Positions 32,079-40,559 of a stretch of DNA of 64,000 nt are shown one piece after another. The translations under genes and the position numbers were made by a program. The stretch spans positions 158,462 to 222,461 of the forward strand of contig JBBATH010000005.1 in assembly GCA_040398845.1 (NCBI GenBank). The letters run 5' to 3'. Position 1 is the first letter of the stretch, and every line of letters starts with the position of its first letter. The DNA comes from WLND01 sp040398845 (GTDB taxonomy: Bacteria; Actinomycetota; Actinomycetes; S36-B12). The notes under the pieces were generated by a model. That model saw only the letters and a program-made list of their open reading frames with translations. It did not search any database and was not told the origin of the DNA.

Positions 32079-34370
32079 TCACTTGGCTGATTCCTGCATG
32101 ATGGGCTGACCAACAGGCTCGTACAGAGTAGTTCGCTCGTGCAGCGTTCGGCCGATCGGCTCGACAACAGCTCCGAAGTCGTCCGATGTGATGCCCTGTC
32201 CATGGGTAGCGCCCGCAGCCCTCGAGATGTTCTCGTCCATGAGCGTGCCTCCGAGGTCGTTCACCCCCGCCTGCAGCAACTGCTGGGCGCCCGCCACGCC
32301 GAGTTTCACCCAGGAGGCCTGCACGTTGTCGATCCAACCTCGGTAGGCGATGCGGCCGACCGCGTGCATCAGGACGGTCTCGCGCCAAGTGGGTCCTCGC
32401 CGCGCCCGGCGCTTGAGGTAGATCGGTGAGGCCATGTGAACAAATGGGAGTGGGACGAACTCCGTGAAACCGAAGGTCCGCTTTTGCAGATCACGGGTGC
32501 GGATCAGGTGGCGGGCCCAGTGCTTGGGATGCTCGATGCTCCCAAACATGATCGTCACATTTGATCGGAGCCCGGCCTCATGCGCCATCTCATGGCAGTC
32601 GAGCCACTCGCTCGTGGTGATCTTGTCGGGGCACAGAACCTCTCGGATCGAGTCGTCGAGGATCTCGGCAGCCGTGCCCGGCAGAGATTTCAGCCCTGCG
32701 TCGCGCATGCGGGCCAGATAGGACGGCAGCGGTTCTCGCAGGCGTCGGGCACCCTCGGTGACCTCAAGGGCGGTGAACCCATGGACGTGCATCTGGGGGA
32801 CTGCTGCCTTCACCGTTCGGCAGACCTCGAGGTAGTAGTCGCCGTCAAAATCCGGATGGATACCCCCCTGCAGGCACACCTCGGTAGCCCCGAGCGAGGC
32901 TGCCTCGCGCACCCGGTCGGCGATTTGCTCGTTCGTGAGGAGATAGGGCTTACCCCGCAGGTTGAGCGAGAGCGGACCCTTGGAGAATCCGCAGAAGGAG
33001 CACTTGAAGGTGCACACGTTCGTGTAGTTGATGTTGCGGTTCCGGACGAACGTGACGCCGTTGCCGTTTGCGGCCATCCGCAGTTCATCGGCCATCGCGG
33101 CAACGGCAGCCACCTCGGAGCCCCTCGCACCAAAGAGCGCGACGATCTCATCCTGCTGCAACTCCTGCCCCTGCCGAACCCCCTCGAGCACCTCTGCGAT
33201 CGCACCCGTGGCGCGCGGCGTTGCCGGAACGAGGATGGGCGGATGCCGGTCGGCCCCGGAGTACCACGCCGTCGAGCGACGCCCGATCTGCACGACATCG
33301 GCCCCCGTTCCGACATTGGCGGCCGCCTCATATCGCTCCGGGAAGGTCGCCCCGGGATCGTCGCGTCCCATGCCTTCAGCGTCGCTTCGGTCGAGCACGG
33401 CGAAGCGGACGTTGTCATCGAGCCATCGATTGGGAGCGGTGGCGAATTCAGGGTAGACGGTGAGCCGCGGGGCGAGGGTTCGGCCGCGTGACTCGACGAC
33501 GGCCCGGAGAGTATCGATGTGCGGCCACGGCCGCTCAGGATTCACGTGGTCGGCTGTCACGGGCGAGATTCCGCCGAAGTCGTCAATACCGGCATCGAGG
33601 AGAACACCAGGGTCATCAACGAGATTAGGCGGTGCCTGCACATGCACCCCGGATGGCAGGATTGACCGCGCCAGTTTGATCGCATCGACGAGATCCTCGA
33701 GCGAGCAAGCAGGGTCATTGCGCATGAGGGTGTCAGCCTTGGGGACGAAGTTCTGGACGATGACCTCCTGCACATGGCCGTACCGATCGTGCGCTGCTGC
33801 GATCGCCTCGAGCGCCTCGATGCGATCAGCGCGATTCTCGCCGATGCCGACGAGGATGCCGGTCGTGAACGGGATCGCGAGTTCTCCTGCGGCGTGCAAG
33901 GTGGCGAGGCGGCGCTCAGGGGTCTTGTCGGGGGCCCCGCGATGGGCGGCAAGATCAGGCCGCAGGGACTCGATCATCATGCCTTGGCTGGGCGCCACCC
34001 GGCGCAGTTTCGCGAGGTCGTCACTGCCGAGTGCACCGGCGTTCGCGTGCGGCAGCAGGCCGGTCTCGTCGAGGACCAGCTGGCACATGGCTGCGAGGTA
34101 GTCGACGGTGGTCTGGTACCCGTGCTCCCTCAACCATTCGCCGGCGACCGGATAGCGCTCCTCCGGGAACTCACCGAGGGTGAAGAGGGCCTCGTGGCAG
34201 CCAGCTCGGGAGCCGGCCGTCGCGATGACGAGGATTTCCTCGGGGGTGAGGTAGGGAGCGCTCACCCGCGAGGGTGACTGAGCGAAGGTGCAGTAGCCGC
34301 AGCGATCGCGGCAAAGCATCGTGAGGGGGATAAACACTTTCGGGGAGTAGGTGACCGTTGTGGCGGACAT
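32079..34370 (-). CDS. fbiC: FO synthase FbiC (CofG-CofH fusion)
   Basis: Makes the deazaflavin 7,8-didemethyl-8-hydroxy-5-deazariboflavin, the chromophore of coenzyme F420, from tyrosine and a ribityl-pyrimidine. It has two radical-SAM halves: CofG with CRDRCGYC (Cys20, Cys24, Cys27) and CofH with CTFKCSFCG. ATG 34370 has GGGAGG at six bases and gives 763 residues, somewhat below the 840-860 of mycobacteria, with the shortening at the N-terminus. Presence of fbiC implies F420-dependent enzymes in the cell. Other fbi genes are not in the window. Confidence 0.95.
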   Translation of the reverse strand: MSATTVTYSPKVFIPLTMLCRDRCGYCTFAQSPSRVSAPYLTPEEILVIATAGSRAGCHEALFTLGEFPEERYPVAGEWLREHGYQTTVDYLAAMCQLVLDETGLLPHANAGALGSDDLAKLRRVAPSQGMMIESLRPDLAAHRGAPDKTPERRLATLHAAGELAIPFTTGILVGIGENRADRIEALEAIAAAHDRYGHVQEVIVQNFVPKADTLMRNDPACSLEDLVDAIKLARSILPSGVHVQAPPNLVDDPGVLLDAGIDDFGGISPVTADHVNPERPWPHIDTLRAVVESRGRTLAPRLTVYPEFATAPNRWLDDNVRFAVLDRSDAEGMGRDDPGATFPERYEAAANVGTGADVVQIGRRSTAWYSGADRHPPILVPATPRATGAIAEVLEGVRQGQELQQDEIVALFGARGSEVAAVAAMADELRMAANGNGVTFVRNRNINYTNVCTFKCSFCGFSKGPLSLNLRGKPYLLTNEQIADRVREAASLGATEVCLQGGIHPDFDGDYYLEVCRTVKAAVPQMHVHGFTALEVTEGARRLREPLPSYLARMRDAGLKSLPGTAAEILDDSIREVLCPDKITTSEWLDCHEMAHEAGLRSNVTIMFGSIEHPKHWARHLIRTRDLQKRTFGFTEFVPLPFVHMASPIYLKRRARRGPTWRETVLMHAVGRIAYRGWIDNVQASWVKLGVAGAQQLLQAGVNDLGGTLMDENISRAAGATHGQGITSDDFGAVVEPIGRTLHERTTLYEPVGQPIMQESAK

Positions 34371-34685
34371 TGCATGCCTCCCAGTGACCATTGATCGACC
34401 GACGTGAACAATCAGTGAACGCCCCATCGTGTCACATGGCCTCGATCGCCATACCCGGTATGACGCCGCTCGATGGCACCGATTCTGTGAGCCATGTCAC
34501 GGCCTGCGTGAACGAGCGATGAATCCTTTGTGAGCATCGGCACAGATGGCACTGCTTTGTTGTCGGCCGCAACAATTCTGGGTAATATTAGTGATGTTCG
34601 GTCGGCAACCGCCGGAAGGGCATTGACCAACCTGGCGATCCCAGGAAAGTCGAGATTTCCATGACGATGACAGGAGAAACCCTCC
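34371..34685. other. gene-free stretch between divergent fbiC and a small gene
   Basis: No plausible gene. It holds the divergent promoters: a SigB-like candidate at 34559-34585 and an arm pair TTGTTG/CAACAA (34557-34575), then a leader of about 90 bases with short imperfect hairpins before the small gene at 34686. Confidence 0.6.
34559..34585 (+). promoter_or_regulatory. candidate SigB/SigF-type promoter
   Basis: GTTG (34559-34562), 17 bases, then GGGTAA (34580-34585) resembles the GTTT-N15-17-GGGTAT consensus of actinobacterial SigF/SigB. It faces the small gene at 34686. One mismatch in each box, so this is tentative. Confidence 0.35.
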
Positions 34686-34853
34686 ATGAAGCCGTTTGCA
34701 AAGGTGTTCGCCACCATGTTCGATCGCCAGCCGCATGACGAGAATAGGGCTGCCCGTCGGGCATTTCACCGGGAGTGGGACCGTCAGCGCGCCATTGCAC
34801 TGACCCCCTCGCATCGGGCAGAGATCGACGCGATCTTCTCCCGCAGCCACTAG
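34686..34853 (+). CDS. 55-residue basic hypothetical protein
   Basis: A short frame with a clear ribosome site (AGGAG nine bases before ATG) and a strong terminator 45 bases after its stop, which together argue for a real gene. The protein begins MKPFAKVFATMFDRQPHD and ends HREWDRQRAIALTPSHRAE plus IDAIFSRSH; it is helical, rich in Arg and His and has no membrane segment. I do not recognise a named family. A SigB-like promoter candidate suggests stress expression. Confidence 0.6.
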   Translation: MKPFAKVFATMFDRQPHDENRAARRAFHREWDRQRAIALTPSHRAEIDAIFSRSH

Positions 34854-34898
34854 GCCCGGCACCCCGGCCAACGCGTCGGAAACAACCCAAATGAAATG

Positions 34899-34934
34899 AG
34901 TGAAGTCCCCCTCCGACCGGTGGGGGACTTCACT
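34899..34934. terminator. strong bidirectional terminator
   Basis: AGTGAAGTCCCCC (34899-34911) and its exact complement (34922-34934) form a 13-bp stem with a ten-base loop, followed on the plus strand by GTTTCG. It separates the 55-residue gene from the convergent secreted-protein gene. Confidence 0.85.
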
Positions 34935-34959
34935 GTTTCGACGTCATTCGATGTGATCG

Positions 34960-35835
34960 TCAAGAAGTCTTGATCTGGAACTCGACGCCGACCCATTCGC
35001 CGCTCCGTTCAAGGCCAAGGGAGTATCCGTGCAGCCCGCGCTTGCTCAACTCCATCGTGAGCGAATACGAGCCGTCCGACTTCACCGTGGTTTCGGCGCC
35101 AACCACCGGATCGAAGTGCCCCGATCCACGTTTGTCAGTTGGAATGAATCGGCTCAGGGTGAGAACGTCCCCCGATGCCACCGAGGGTGGTGCCTTCCCC
35201 GAGATCGTGACGGGCCTCCCGGCGGAGACCTGCGTGTCGGACAAGGTCGCGGTGCCACCCCACGCCGAGGTGTTCGGGACCTTGGTAAAGCCGGCCTGCC
35301 AGAGGGTGGTGGGGTCAATCGACACCGGGCGAGCGATGGTGCGGGCCGGACGCGCGCCGGTGCCCGGAGTCGTCACCTGGAACTCGAACCCAAATAATAC
35401 GGACGCTGCCCCCTTCGTCTGATAGCCCACGTGGTAGCCCCACACCCCCGGATAGCCGAGTTGAAAGCGCATCGAGAATCGCTGCCCGGAGCCGACGACG
35501 GTCTTGATGTTGAGCGGCCGGAACTCCCCGAGACCCATCTTGTTAAACGGGTAGAACCGGGCCAGCCTGAGCGTGGCGCCGACCGGCACCTGGTCGGGGG
35601 CTTTCCCGCTGATGATGATGTCGGTGCCTCGGGGCACCTCGCCCCCGCTTATGGAGACCGGCATCCCCCAGTCGGTGGTGTTCGCCTCAACGGTGAAACC
35701 GATGTCTGCGAGTTCTGCAGACGTGAGGTGAGGGCGCTTCTTCGCAGGTTCCGAGGAAGGGCCGGACGCAAGGGCCGTGGGCGCAAGAAGCACGGCTCCA
35801 GTCGCCAAACTGACGATGAACAGCAGCAGTCTCAA
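34960..35835 (-). CDS. secreted protein with two tandem repeats, unknown function
   Basis: A 291-residue exported protein. Starting at TTG 35833-35835 it has a signal (LLLFIVSLATGAVLLAPTALA) and two repeats of about 110 residues: each opens GFT-x-N(T/T)xxW, runs through an ISGKAP segment and a LRLARFYPF / LTLSRFIPT strand, and ends FGFEFQVTT / VGVEFQIKTS. The fold is probably Ig-like. I do not know the family. The TTG overlaps the stop of the GMC oxidoreductase gene (TTGA), so the two are co-translated. Confidence 0.75.
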   Translation of the reverse strand: MRLLLFIVSLATGAVLLAPTALASGPSSEPAKKRPHLTSAELADIGFTVEANTTDWGMPVSISGGEVPRGTDIIISGKAPDQVPVGATLRLARFYPFNKMGLGEFRPLNIKTVVGSGQRFSMRFQLGYPGVWGYHVGYQTKGAASVLFGFEFQVTTPGTGARPARTIARPVSIDPTTLWQAGFTKVPNTSAWGGTATLSDTQVSAGRPVTISGKAPPSVASGDVLTLSRFIPTDKRGSGHFDPVVGAETTVKSDGSYSLTMELSKRGLHGYSLGLERSGEWVGVEFQIKTS

Positions 35836-37331
35836 TTCCAGTCCGCCTCTGCAGCAACGCGCAGGGCCTGCGCACCGATGGTGAGCGCTGGGTTCTGCGC
35901 TCCGGAGGACGGGAAGAATGACGAATCGACGACAAGAAGGTTCGCGATCTCGTGCGATCTGCAGTGCCCGTCGAGCACACTCGTTGCCGGATCGAGCCCG
36001 GCCACGACGGTGCCGCACATGTGGCTATTCATATCGATCCCGAATCGCTGCTCGAAGACTAGGGAGTAGCCGGCGCGCTTCAGCATGGCCTTCGCCTTTC
36101 CCAGGAGGAGCTCATGGCGGTCATAGTTGCGTCGCTGCCATGACACCTGTATCCGTCCGTTCGAGTTGACCCGCACGCGGTTGTCCCGTGTCGGGGTGTC
36201 CTCGGTCATGACGAGCCATTCGATGCTTCGTCCCGCCATTCGATTGAGCACGGCCAACGGCGCCCGCGTCGCATGGGTCTTCATCATGGATCCCTGAACC
36301 TTGCCGATAAGTTGAATCGTTCCACCCGGAATTCCATCTCCGAGATCGTGATAATAGTCGTTGATCGCGACCGTCTTTTGGAAGACCACGTCATTCGGGC
36401 GGCGTGGATCAACAGCGGCAATGTGGGTGTTGTTGTGGACCATGTAATTTCGACCGACCAGATCGGTCGAGTTCGCGACGCCCCTTGGCCACCGGTCGCT
36501 CGTGCTCCGAAGCAGGATGACCGCCGAGTTCACGGCACCGCCGGCAAGGACGAATGAGCCCCCGGTGAACTCGCAGGGCTCCCCATGGCAATCACCGAGG
36601 AGCCTCGTCACTCGGTCACCAGCGCCGGTCTCGATACGGTCAACTCTGACACCGGTGAGCAACCGCACGCTACCCCCCGTGAGCGCCGGGCCGAGGGCAC
36701 ATGTCTCTGCATCCGATTTCGCCCCGAGCCTGCAGGGAAAGCCATCGCACGTGCTGCAACGAATGCAGCCACCACCTGGTTGCAGGTCGACGCCCATGGA
36801 GGTTCGCGAGGGATGTAGGCCCTGCTTCTCGATACGCCGGACGGTTTCCTGGACGTAGGCCTCGTGGTCGAGCCCCGGGTAGGGATAGGGCTGGCTGCGC
36901 CAGGGCTCGGTGGGGTCCTCGCCGGCGGTGCCGTGCACGCGGTAAAGGGACTCGGCCTGCGAGTAGTACGGCTCGAGGTCGGCGTAGCTGAACGGCCAGG
37001 CAGGAGATATCCCACCCGGGTACTCGGTGCGCTCGAAGTCGCGCTCGCGAAGCCGCGGGAGGCTTGCCCCATACACCTTGGTATTGCCGCCGACGAGGTA
37101 GTGAACCCCAGGATTGAACTCCACTCCGGCGTCGTCAACCCAAGTCTCATTCGGCTTGTATCGCCGCTCAACGAACACCGCCTCAGGCGACCAGTTCTCG
37201 CGCTCCCGCGGCAGGTAATCGCCCCGTTCGAGGACGAGCACGTCGATACCGCGGCGAGCGAGACCCCACGCGAGGGTGCTACCCCCCATGCCGCTTCCGA
37301 CGATCACCACGGTCGCGGAGTCCTTCATCAT
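35832..37331 (-). CDS. GMC-family FAD oxidoreductase
   Basis: Flavoprotein of the glucose-methanol-choline family, 499 residues. The FAD motif VVIVGSGMGGSTLAWGLARRG is at the N-terminus and NSHMCGTVVAGLDPATSVLDGHC with GAQNPALTIGAQALR forms the C-terminal active-site domain. A cysteine-rich insert (CIRCSTCDGFPCRLGAKSDAETC) could hold a metal or Fe-S centre and is known in some bacterial alcohol/sugar dehydrogenases. ATG 37331 follows TTAGAT and six bases (leaderless). No Tat signal is seen. Its partner gene downstream is secreted, so localisation is unclear. Confidence 0.87.
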   Translation of the reverse strand: MMKDSATVVIVGSGMGGSTLAWGLARRGIDVLVLERGDYLPRERENWSPEAVFVERRYKPNETWVDDAGVEFNPGVHYLVGGNTKVYGASLPRLRERDFERTEYPGGISPAWPFSYADLEPYYSQAESLYRVHGTAGEDPTEPWRSQPYPYPGLDHEAYVQETVRRIEKQGLHPSRTSMGVDLQPGGGCIRCSTCDGFPCRLGAKSDAETCALGPALTGGSVRLLTGVRVDRIETGAGDRVTRLLGDCHGEPCEFTGGSFVLAGGAVNSAVILLRSTSDRWPRGVANSTDLVGRNYMVHNNTHIAAVDPRRPNDVVFQKTVAINDYYHDLGDGIPGGTIQLIGKVQGSMMKTHATRAPLAVLNRMAGRSIEWLVMTEDTPTRDNRVRVNSNGRIQVSWQRRNYDRHELLLGKAKAMLKRAGYSLVFEQRFGIDMNSHMCGTVVAGLDPATSVLDGHCRSHEIANLLVVDSSFFPSSGAQNPALTIGAQALRVAAEADWN

Positions 37332-37395
37332 CGGACCATCTAACCGTCTTGGCGCCAAATCCGCGAAGCATTCGGCGAACGACGCTGGGGCGGTC

Positions 37396-38298
37396 CTAGG
37401 CGTGCAGGTGCTCCTCGACCTGCGCGTGGCCCTCCGGCTCAATCTGAATGGTCGAGTGCTCGATGCTGAAGTGACCGTCGAGGCAACCCCGCAGATCTTC
37501 GAGCATCAGGCCGAGACCCGCGGCGAGTGCGTCATCGCGAACGACGACGTGCGCGCTCATCACAGGAAGGCCGGAGGTAATTGTCCAGGCATGCATGTCG
37601 TGGACGCTCACGACGAAGGGCTTGCTCAGCCAGTGATCACGCACGCTATCAAGGTCGAGGTCCTTCGGGGTCGCCTCGATAAGGATCCCGATCACTTCGC
37701 GCAAGAGTTGCCAGGCTCGCGGCAGGATCATCAGCGCGACGAGCACTGACACGATCGGGTCGATCCGCAGGAATCCGGTCACCGAGATGGCGATGGCTCC
37801 GACAATGACCGCAATGGACCCCAAGAGATCGCCCCACATCTCGAGGTAGGCACCCTTGATGTTTATGCTGCCGCGCGCGCCCCGGCGAAGCAGGAGCAGA
37901 CCAACGATGTTTGCGATGAGCCCCACGGATGCGTACGCGAGCATGCTCCCACTGGCGATGTCCGCAGGCGCCTGCCAGCGTGACCACGCCTCGTATCCGA
38001 TCCAGCCGGCCACAGCGAACAGCAAGAGGGCATTCACCCCGGCGGCAAGGACCTCAAGCCGCCGGTACCCGAAGGTCCGAGATGGCGTGGCGGGCAACCG
38101 ACCCGCGCTCATGGCCGCCAGCGCAATGAGGATCCCGACAACGTCGGTGAGCATGTGTCCGGCATCCGCGAGGAGCGCAAGGCTCCCCGAGCGAATGCCG
38201 CCGACGACCTCGATCACGAGGACTGTGAGACTGAGAAAGAGGGCCCACACCAGTCGGCCTCGGTTGTCGACCCCGCCGTGCGAGTGTCCGCTCCCCAT
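37396..38298 (-). CDS. cation diffusion facilitator transporter (CzcD/ZitB-like)
   Basis: Zn2+ or other divalent metal/H+ antiporter, 300 residues with six helices and a cytosolic C-terminal domain (TPKDLDLDSVRDHWL onward). The N-terminus MGSGHSHGG and the tail EGHAQVEEHLHA are His-rich. The helix-2 metal site is intact (DAGHMLTD), but the helix-5 site reads EMWGD where HxxxD is typical, so the metal may not be zinc or the site is altered. ATG 38298 has TAGCAT six bases upstream. Confidence 0.9.
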   Translation of the reverse strand: MGSGHSHGGVDNRGRLVWALFLSLTVLVIEVVGGIRSGSLALLADAGHMLTDVVGILIALAAMSAGRLPATPSRTFGYRRLEVLAAGVNALLLFAVAGWIGYEAWSRWQAPADIASGSMLAYASVGLIANIVGLLLLRRGARGSINIKGAYLEMWGDLLGSIAVIVGAIAISVTGFLRIDPIVSVLVALMILPRAWQLLREVIGILIEATPKDLDLDSVRDHWLSKPFVVSVHDMHAWTITSGLPVMSAHVVVRDDALAAGLGLMLEDLRGCLDGHFSIEHSTIQIEPEGHAQVEEHLHA

Positions 38299-38349
38299 GG
38301 AGACATGCTAGACGACGCGGGCCTCAGCGGATATGTTCCGCAGGCGGAT

Positions 38350-38622
38350 TCAGCAGGCAGTCACGAGCGGACGCTCGACCGTCTCCGCGAGGTTCCGATG
38401 CTGATCGGATGCCGAGGAAATGGAGCGAGCGACCAACGCGAAGGCACGCTCGCGTGCGACCTCGGGCTCATGGTCATCGATCATCACCTGCACGAGGATC
38501 TCGTTGACGTGAAGATCGCGGGCCGCATGCGCGATGACGAGGAGATCGAGCGAGTCATCACCAAATCCCTCACACGTGATGCGGTGGGCAAGCAATTGAA
38601 GAGCGCGGGCAATGGGTTCCAT
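38350..38622 (-). CDS. 90-residue hypothetical protein divergent from a LysR regulator
   Basis: Small cytosolic protein: MEPIARALQLLAHRITCEGFG, an acidic middle (MIDDHEPEVARERAFALVAR) and no membrane helix or cysteine pattern. I do not recognise it. The ATG at 38622 has AAAGGA six bases before it, better than the ATG at 38637. It is divergent from the LysR gene across a short AT-rich region, so it is the likely target of that regulator. Confidence 0.65.
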   Translation of the reverse strand: MEPIARALQLLAHRITCEGFGDDSLDLLVIAHAARDLHVNEILVQVMIDDHEPEVARERAFALVARSISSASDQHRNLAETVERPLVTAC

Positions 38623-38713
38623 GTGGGTTCCTTTCAATCGCTCACGCTAGAGGGTTTGATACATAAATAAAAACGATTGAATACGATTATTTTAATCACT
38701 TATACTTATGCTT
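38623..38713. promoter_or_regulatory. AT-rich divergent promoter with LysR-type sites
   Basis: A strongly AT-rich patch in otherwise GC-rich DNA. TATACT (38701-38706) is seven bases before ATG 38714 of the LysR gene (leaderless). ACGATT occurs twice ten bases apart just upstream, and several T-N11-A windows fit LysR operators. Confidence 0.55.
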
Positions 38714-39646
38714 ATGGGAATTGAGGACGTCGAGATCAAGCACCTCATCACCCTGCGCACCGTCGCTGACGAGGGCTCGTTCATCAGCGCTGCCGATGCC
38801 CTCGGCTACTCGCAGGCCGCCATCAGTCAGCAGGTCGCACGCCTCGAGCGTGCCGTCGGACAACAGCTCTTCGACCGGCCAGGCGGTCCCCGGCCGGTCA
38901 CGCTCACCCCAGCCGGCCGACTCCTCCTCGGCCACGCCACGGCAATCCAAGCACGGCTCGAACTCGCCGAGCGTGAGATGTCCGACCTCCTGTCCGGAAC
39001 GGCCGGGCGCCTGCGCTGCGGCACCTTCCAGAGCGTGTCAGTGCAACTCCTCCCCGAACTCGTCCGCGAGATGCGCACCACCGCTCCCAATCTCGACATC
39101 CACCTCGTTGAGCAGGACCTCAATGACTCCCTCGTCGACCTGCTCATCGCCGGCGAGATCGACGTCACCTTCCTTGAAGGCCCTTACGACGACAGCCGGC
39201 TGGAGCTCATCGAACTCGGCGCCGATCCCTTCGTCGTCCTGCTACCCAAGGACAGTGACCTCGCTCGGACCTCAAGGGGAAGAACCTTCCCAACCAGCCT
39301 GCTCGCGAAGTCCCCCATGGTCGGCGAGCACGACTGCAGCACCCAGACGCGGATTGACGAGGGCCTGCGTGATGCCGGCATCACCCCTCGCTACGTCTTC
39401 CGGGCGAGTGACAATGGCGCGATTCAGGGCATGGTCCGCGCTGGCCTCGGCCCCGCCGTCATGCCATTGCTCGCGGTCGACACGAACGACCCCGGCATCA
39501 TCGTCAAGACACTGGATCCGGCGATTGAGCCGCGCATGATCCTCATCGCGCTTCGAAAAGATGCCACGCTATTACCTGCTGCGGAACAGTTTGTCCGCAT
39601 CGCCAAACACGAGTGCCGAAAGCGGTTATCGCAACCCGCTCGCTGA
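38714..39646 (+). CDS. LysR-family transcription regulator
   Basis: A 310-residue DNA-binding regulator. The winged helix (ADEGSFISAADALGYSQAAISQQVARLE, about 20-47) is followed by the linker helix and a periplasmic-binding-like effector domain. ATG 38714 is chosen over 38708 because TATACT lies seven bases ahead. The effector is unknown; the divergent 90-residue gene is the probable target. The stop is three bases before the end of the convergent fetB-like gene. Confidence 0.92.
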   Translation: MGIEDVEIKHLITLRTVADEGSFISAADALGYSQAAISQQVARLERAVGQQLFDRPGGPRPVTLTPAGRLLLGHATAIQARLELAEREMSDLLSGTAGRLRCGTFQSVSVQLLPELVREMRTTAPNLDIHLVEQDLNDSLVDLLIAGEIDVTFLEGPYDDSRLELIELGADPFVVLLPKDSDLARTSRGRTFPTSLLAKSPMVGEHDCSTQTRIDEGLRDAGITPRYVFRASDNGAIQGMVRAGLGPAVMPLLAVDTNDPGIIVKTLDPAIEPRMILIALRKDATLLPAAEQFVRIAKHECRKRLSQPAR

Positions 39647-39649
39647 CCG

Positions 39650-40414
39650 TCAGTGCCGCCAACCCTCCGGCTTCTTCGATCCAACCGCGGATGAGAGCAG
39701 GAACACCGACAGGGCACTCGAGATCACCTGCGCCAGGACGAGACCGACGAGGACGAGAAGTTGGATCTGGACGGCCAGCATTGGGCTCGCACCCCCGAGG
39801 AGGAGTCCAACGAACGAACCAGGGAGCAGGACGAGACCGGCACTCTTCATCTGATCGAGTGCCGGGGCGAGTGACTGCTCAATGGCCCTCGTCGCGACTG
39901 GACGCACCGCCTGCCGAGCACGGGCGCCGAGTGCGAGATAGCCCTCGATCTCTCCCCAGCGCTCGAGCGCATCGTCGCGCAGTCGCGAGCCCGCAAGGAG
40001 GGTCGCGGTCATCGCGCCGCCGATCATCTGGGCCGTGAATGGGAGGACGCTTTGGACATCTCGCGAGAGGGCGCCGGTCGCAGCGACGATCCCCACGGTC
40101 GCAGCCGCACCAGCCGCGATCGGCACGAGCACCCGCCAAAAATTCCGGTGGCCGCACCCTATTCGGCGCACCGCTGTCAGGGTCGCTGCCCCGAGCATGA
40201 TCGCAACGTAGACGAGTGACCACTGCGGATTGGCGAACAGCCAGCCGATGACGACAGCAACAAGGGCCAACTGAACCACAGCCCGGGCGGCGGACCCGAG
40301 CAGGTCACCACGAAGTGCGATCCCGCTCACGCGCATCACGGTGAGCGAGGCGACAAGCAGAACGACCAGCGCCAGCGCAGTCCGTACTAGTTGGGCATCC
40401 AGACTGAACTCCAA
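39650..40414 (-). CDS. FetB-like (UPF0014) ABC-type membrane permease
   Basis: Membrane protein with about seven helices, 254 residues from TTG 40414. MIGGAMTATLLAGSRLRDDALERWGEIEGYLALGARARQAV and MKSAGLVLLPGSFVGLLLGGASPMLAVQIQLLVL identify FetB/YbbM, the permease of an iron exporter. The matching ATPase FetA is not adjacent, so the partner must be elsewhere. GGGGGAGGG is just before the TTG. An 11-G run (coding strand) lies 13 bases before the start codon. Confidence 0.85.
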   Translation of the reverse strand: MEFSLDAQLVRTALALVVLLVASLTVMRVSGIALRGDLLGSAARAVVQLALVAVVIGWLFANPQWSLVYVAIMLGAATLTAVRRIGCGHRNFWRVLVPIAAGAAATVGIVAATGALSRDVQSVLPFTAQMIGGAMTATLLAGSRLRDDALERWGEIEGYLALGARARQAVRPVATRAIEQSLAPALDQMKSAGLVLLPGSFVGLLLGGASPMLAVQIQLLVLVGLVLAQVISSALSVFLLSSAVGSKKPEGWRH

Positions 40415-40434
40415 CGCCCTCCCCCACCCCCCCC

Positions 40435-40473
40435 CCCGTTTGTCCCATCTTGTGGGGCAAACGGCGAAATCTG
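40435..40473 (+). repeat. left copy of inverted repeat flanking flavin reductase gene
   Basis: Opens with CCCGTTTGTCCCATCT, identical in the right copy at 41283-41321, and stays similar for 39 bases. It folds as CCGTTTG-T-CCC / GGG-G-CAAACGG. A further stem GAGATTG/CAATCTC is at 40487-40502. Confidence 0.75.
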
Positions 40474-40559
40474 CCGCTAATCGAACGAGATTGTGCAATC
40501 TCGCCCACCATTGTGGCGCCGCCGACGCCCGGCGCGAGTGAGCAATCCCCCACCGTGCC

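Noticed and set aside
32580..33491. 303-codon plus-strand frame
   Set aside because: Antisense to fbiC.
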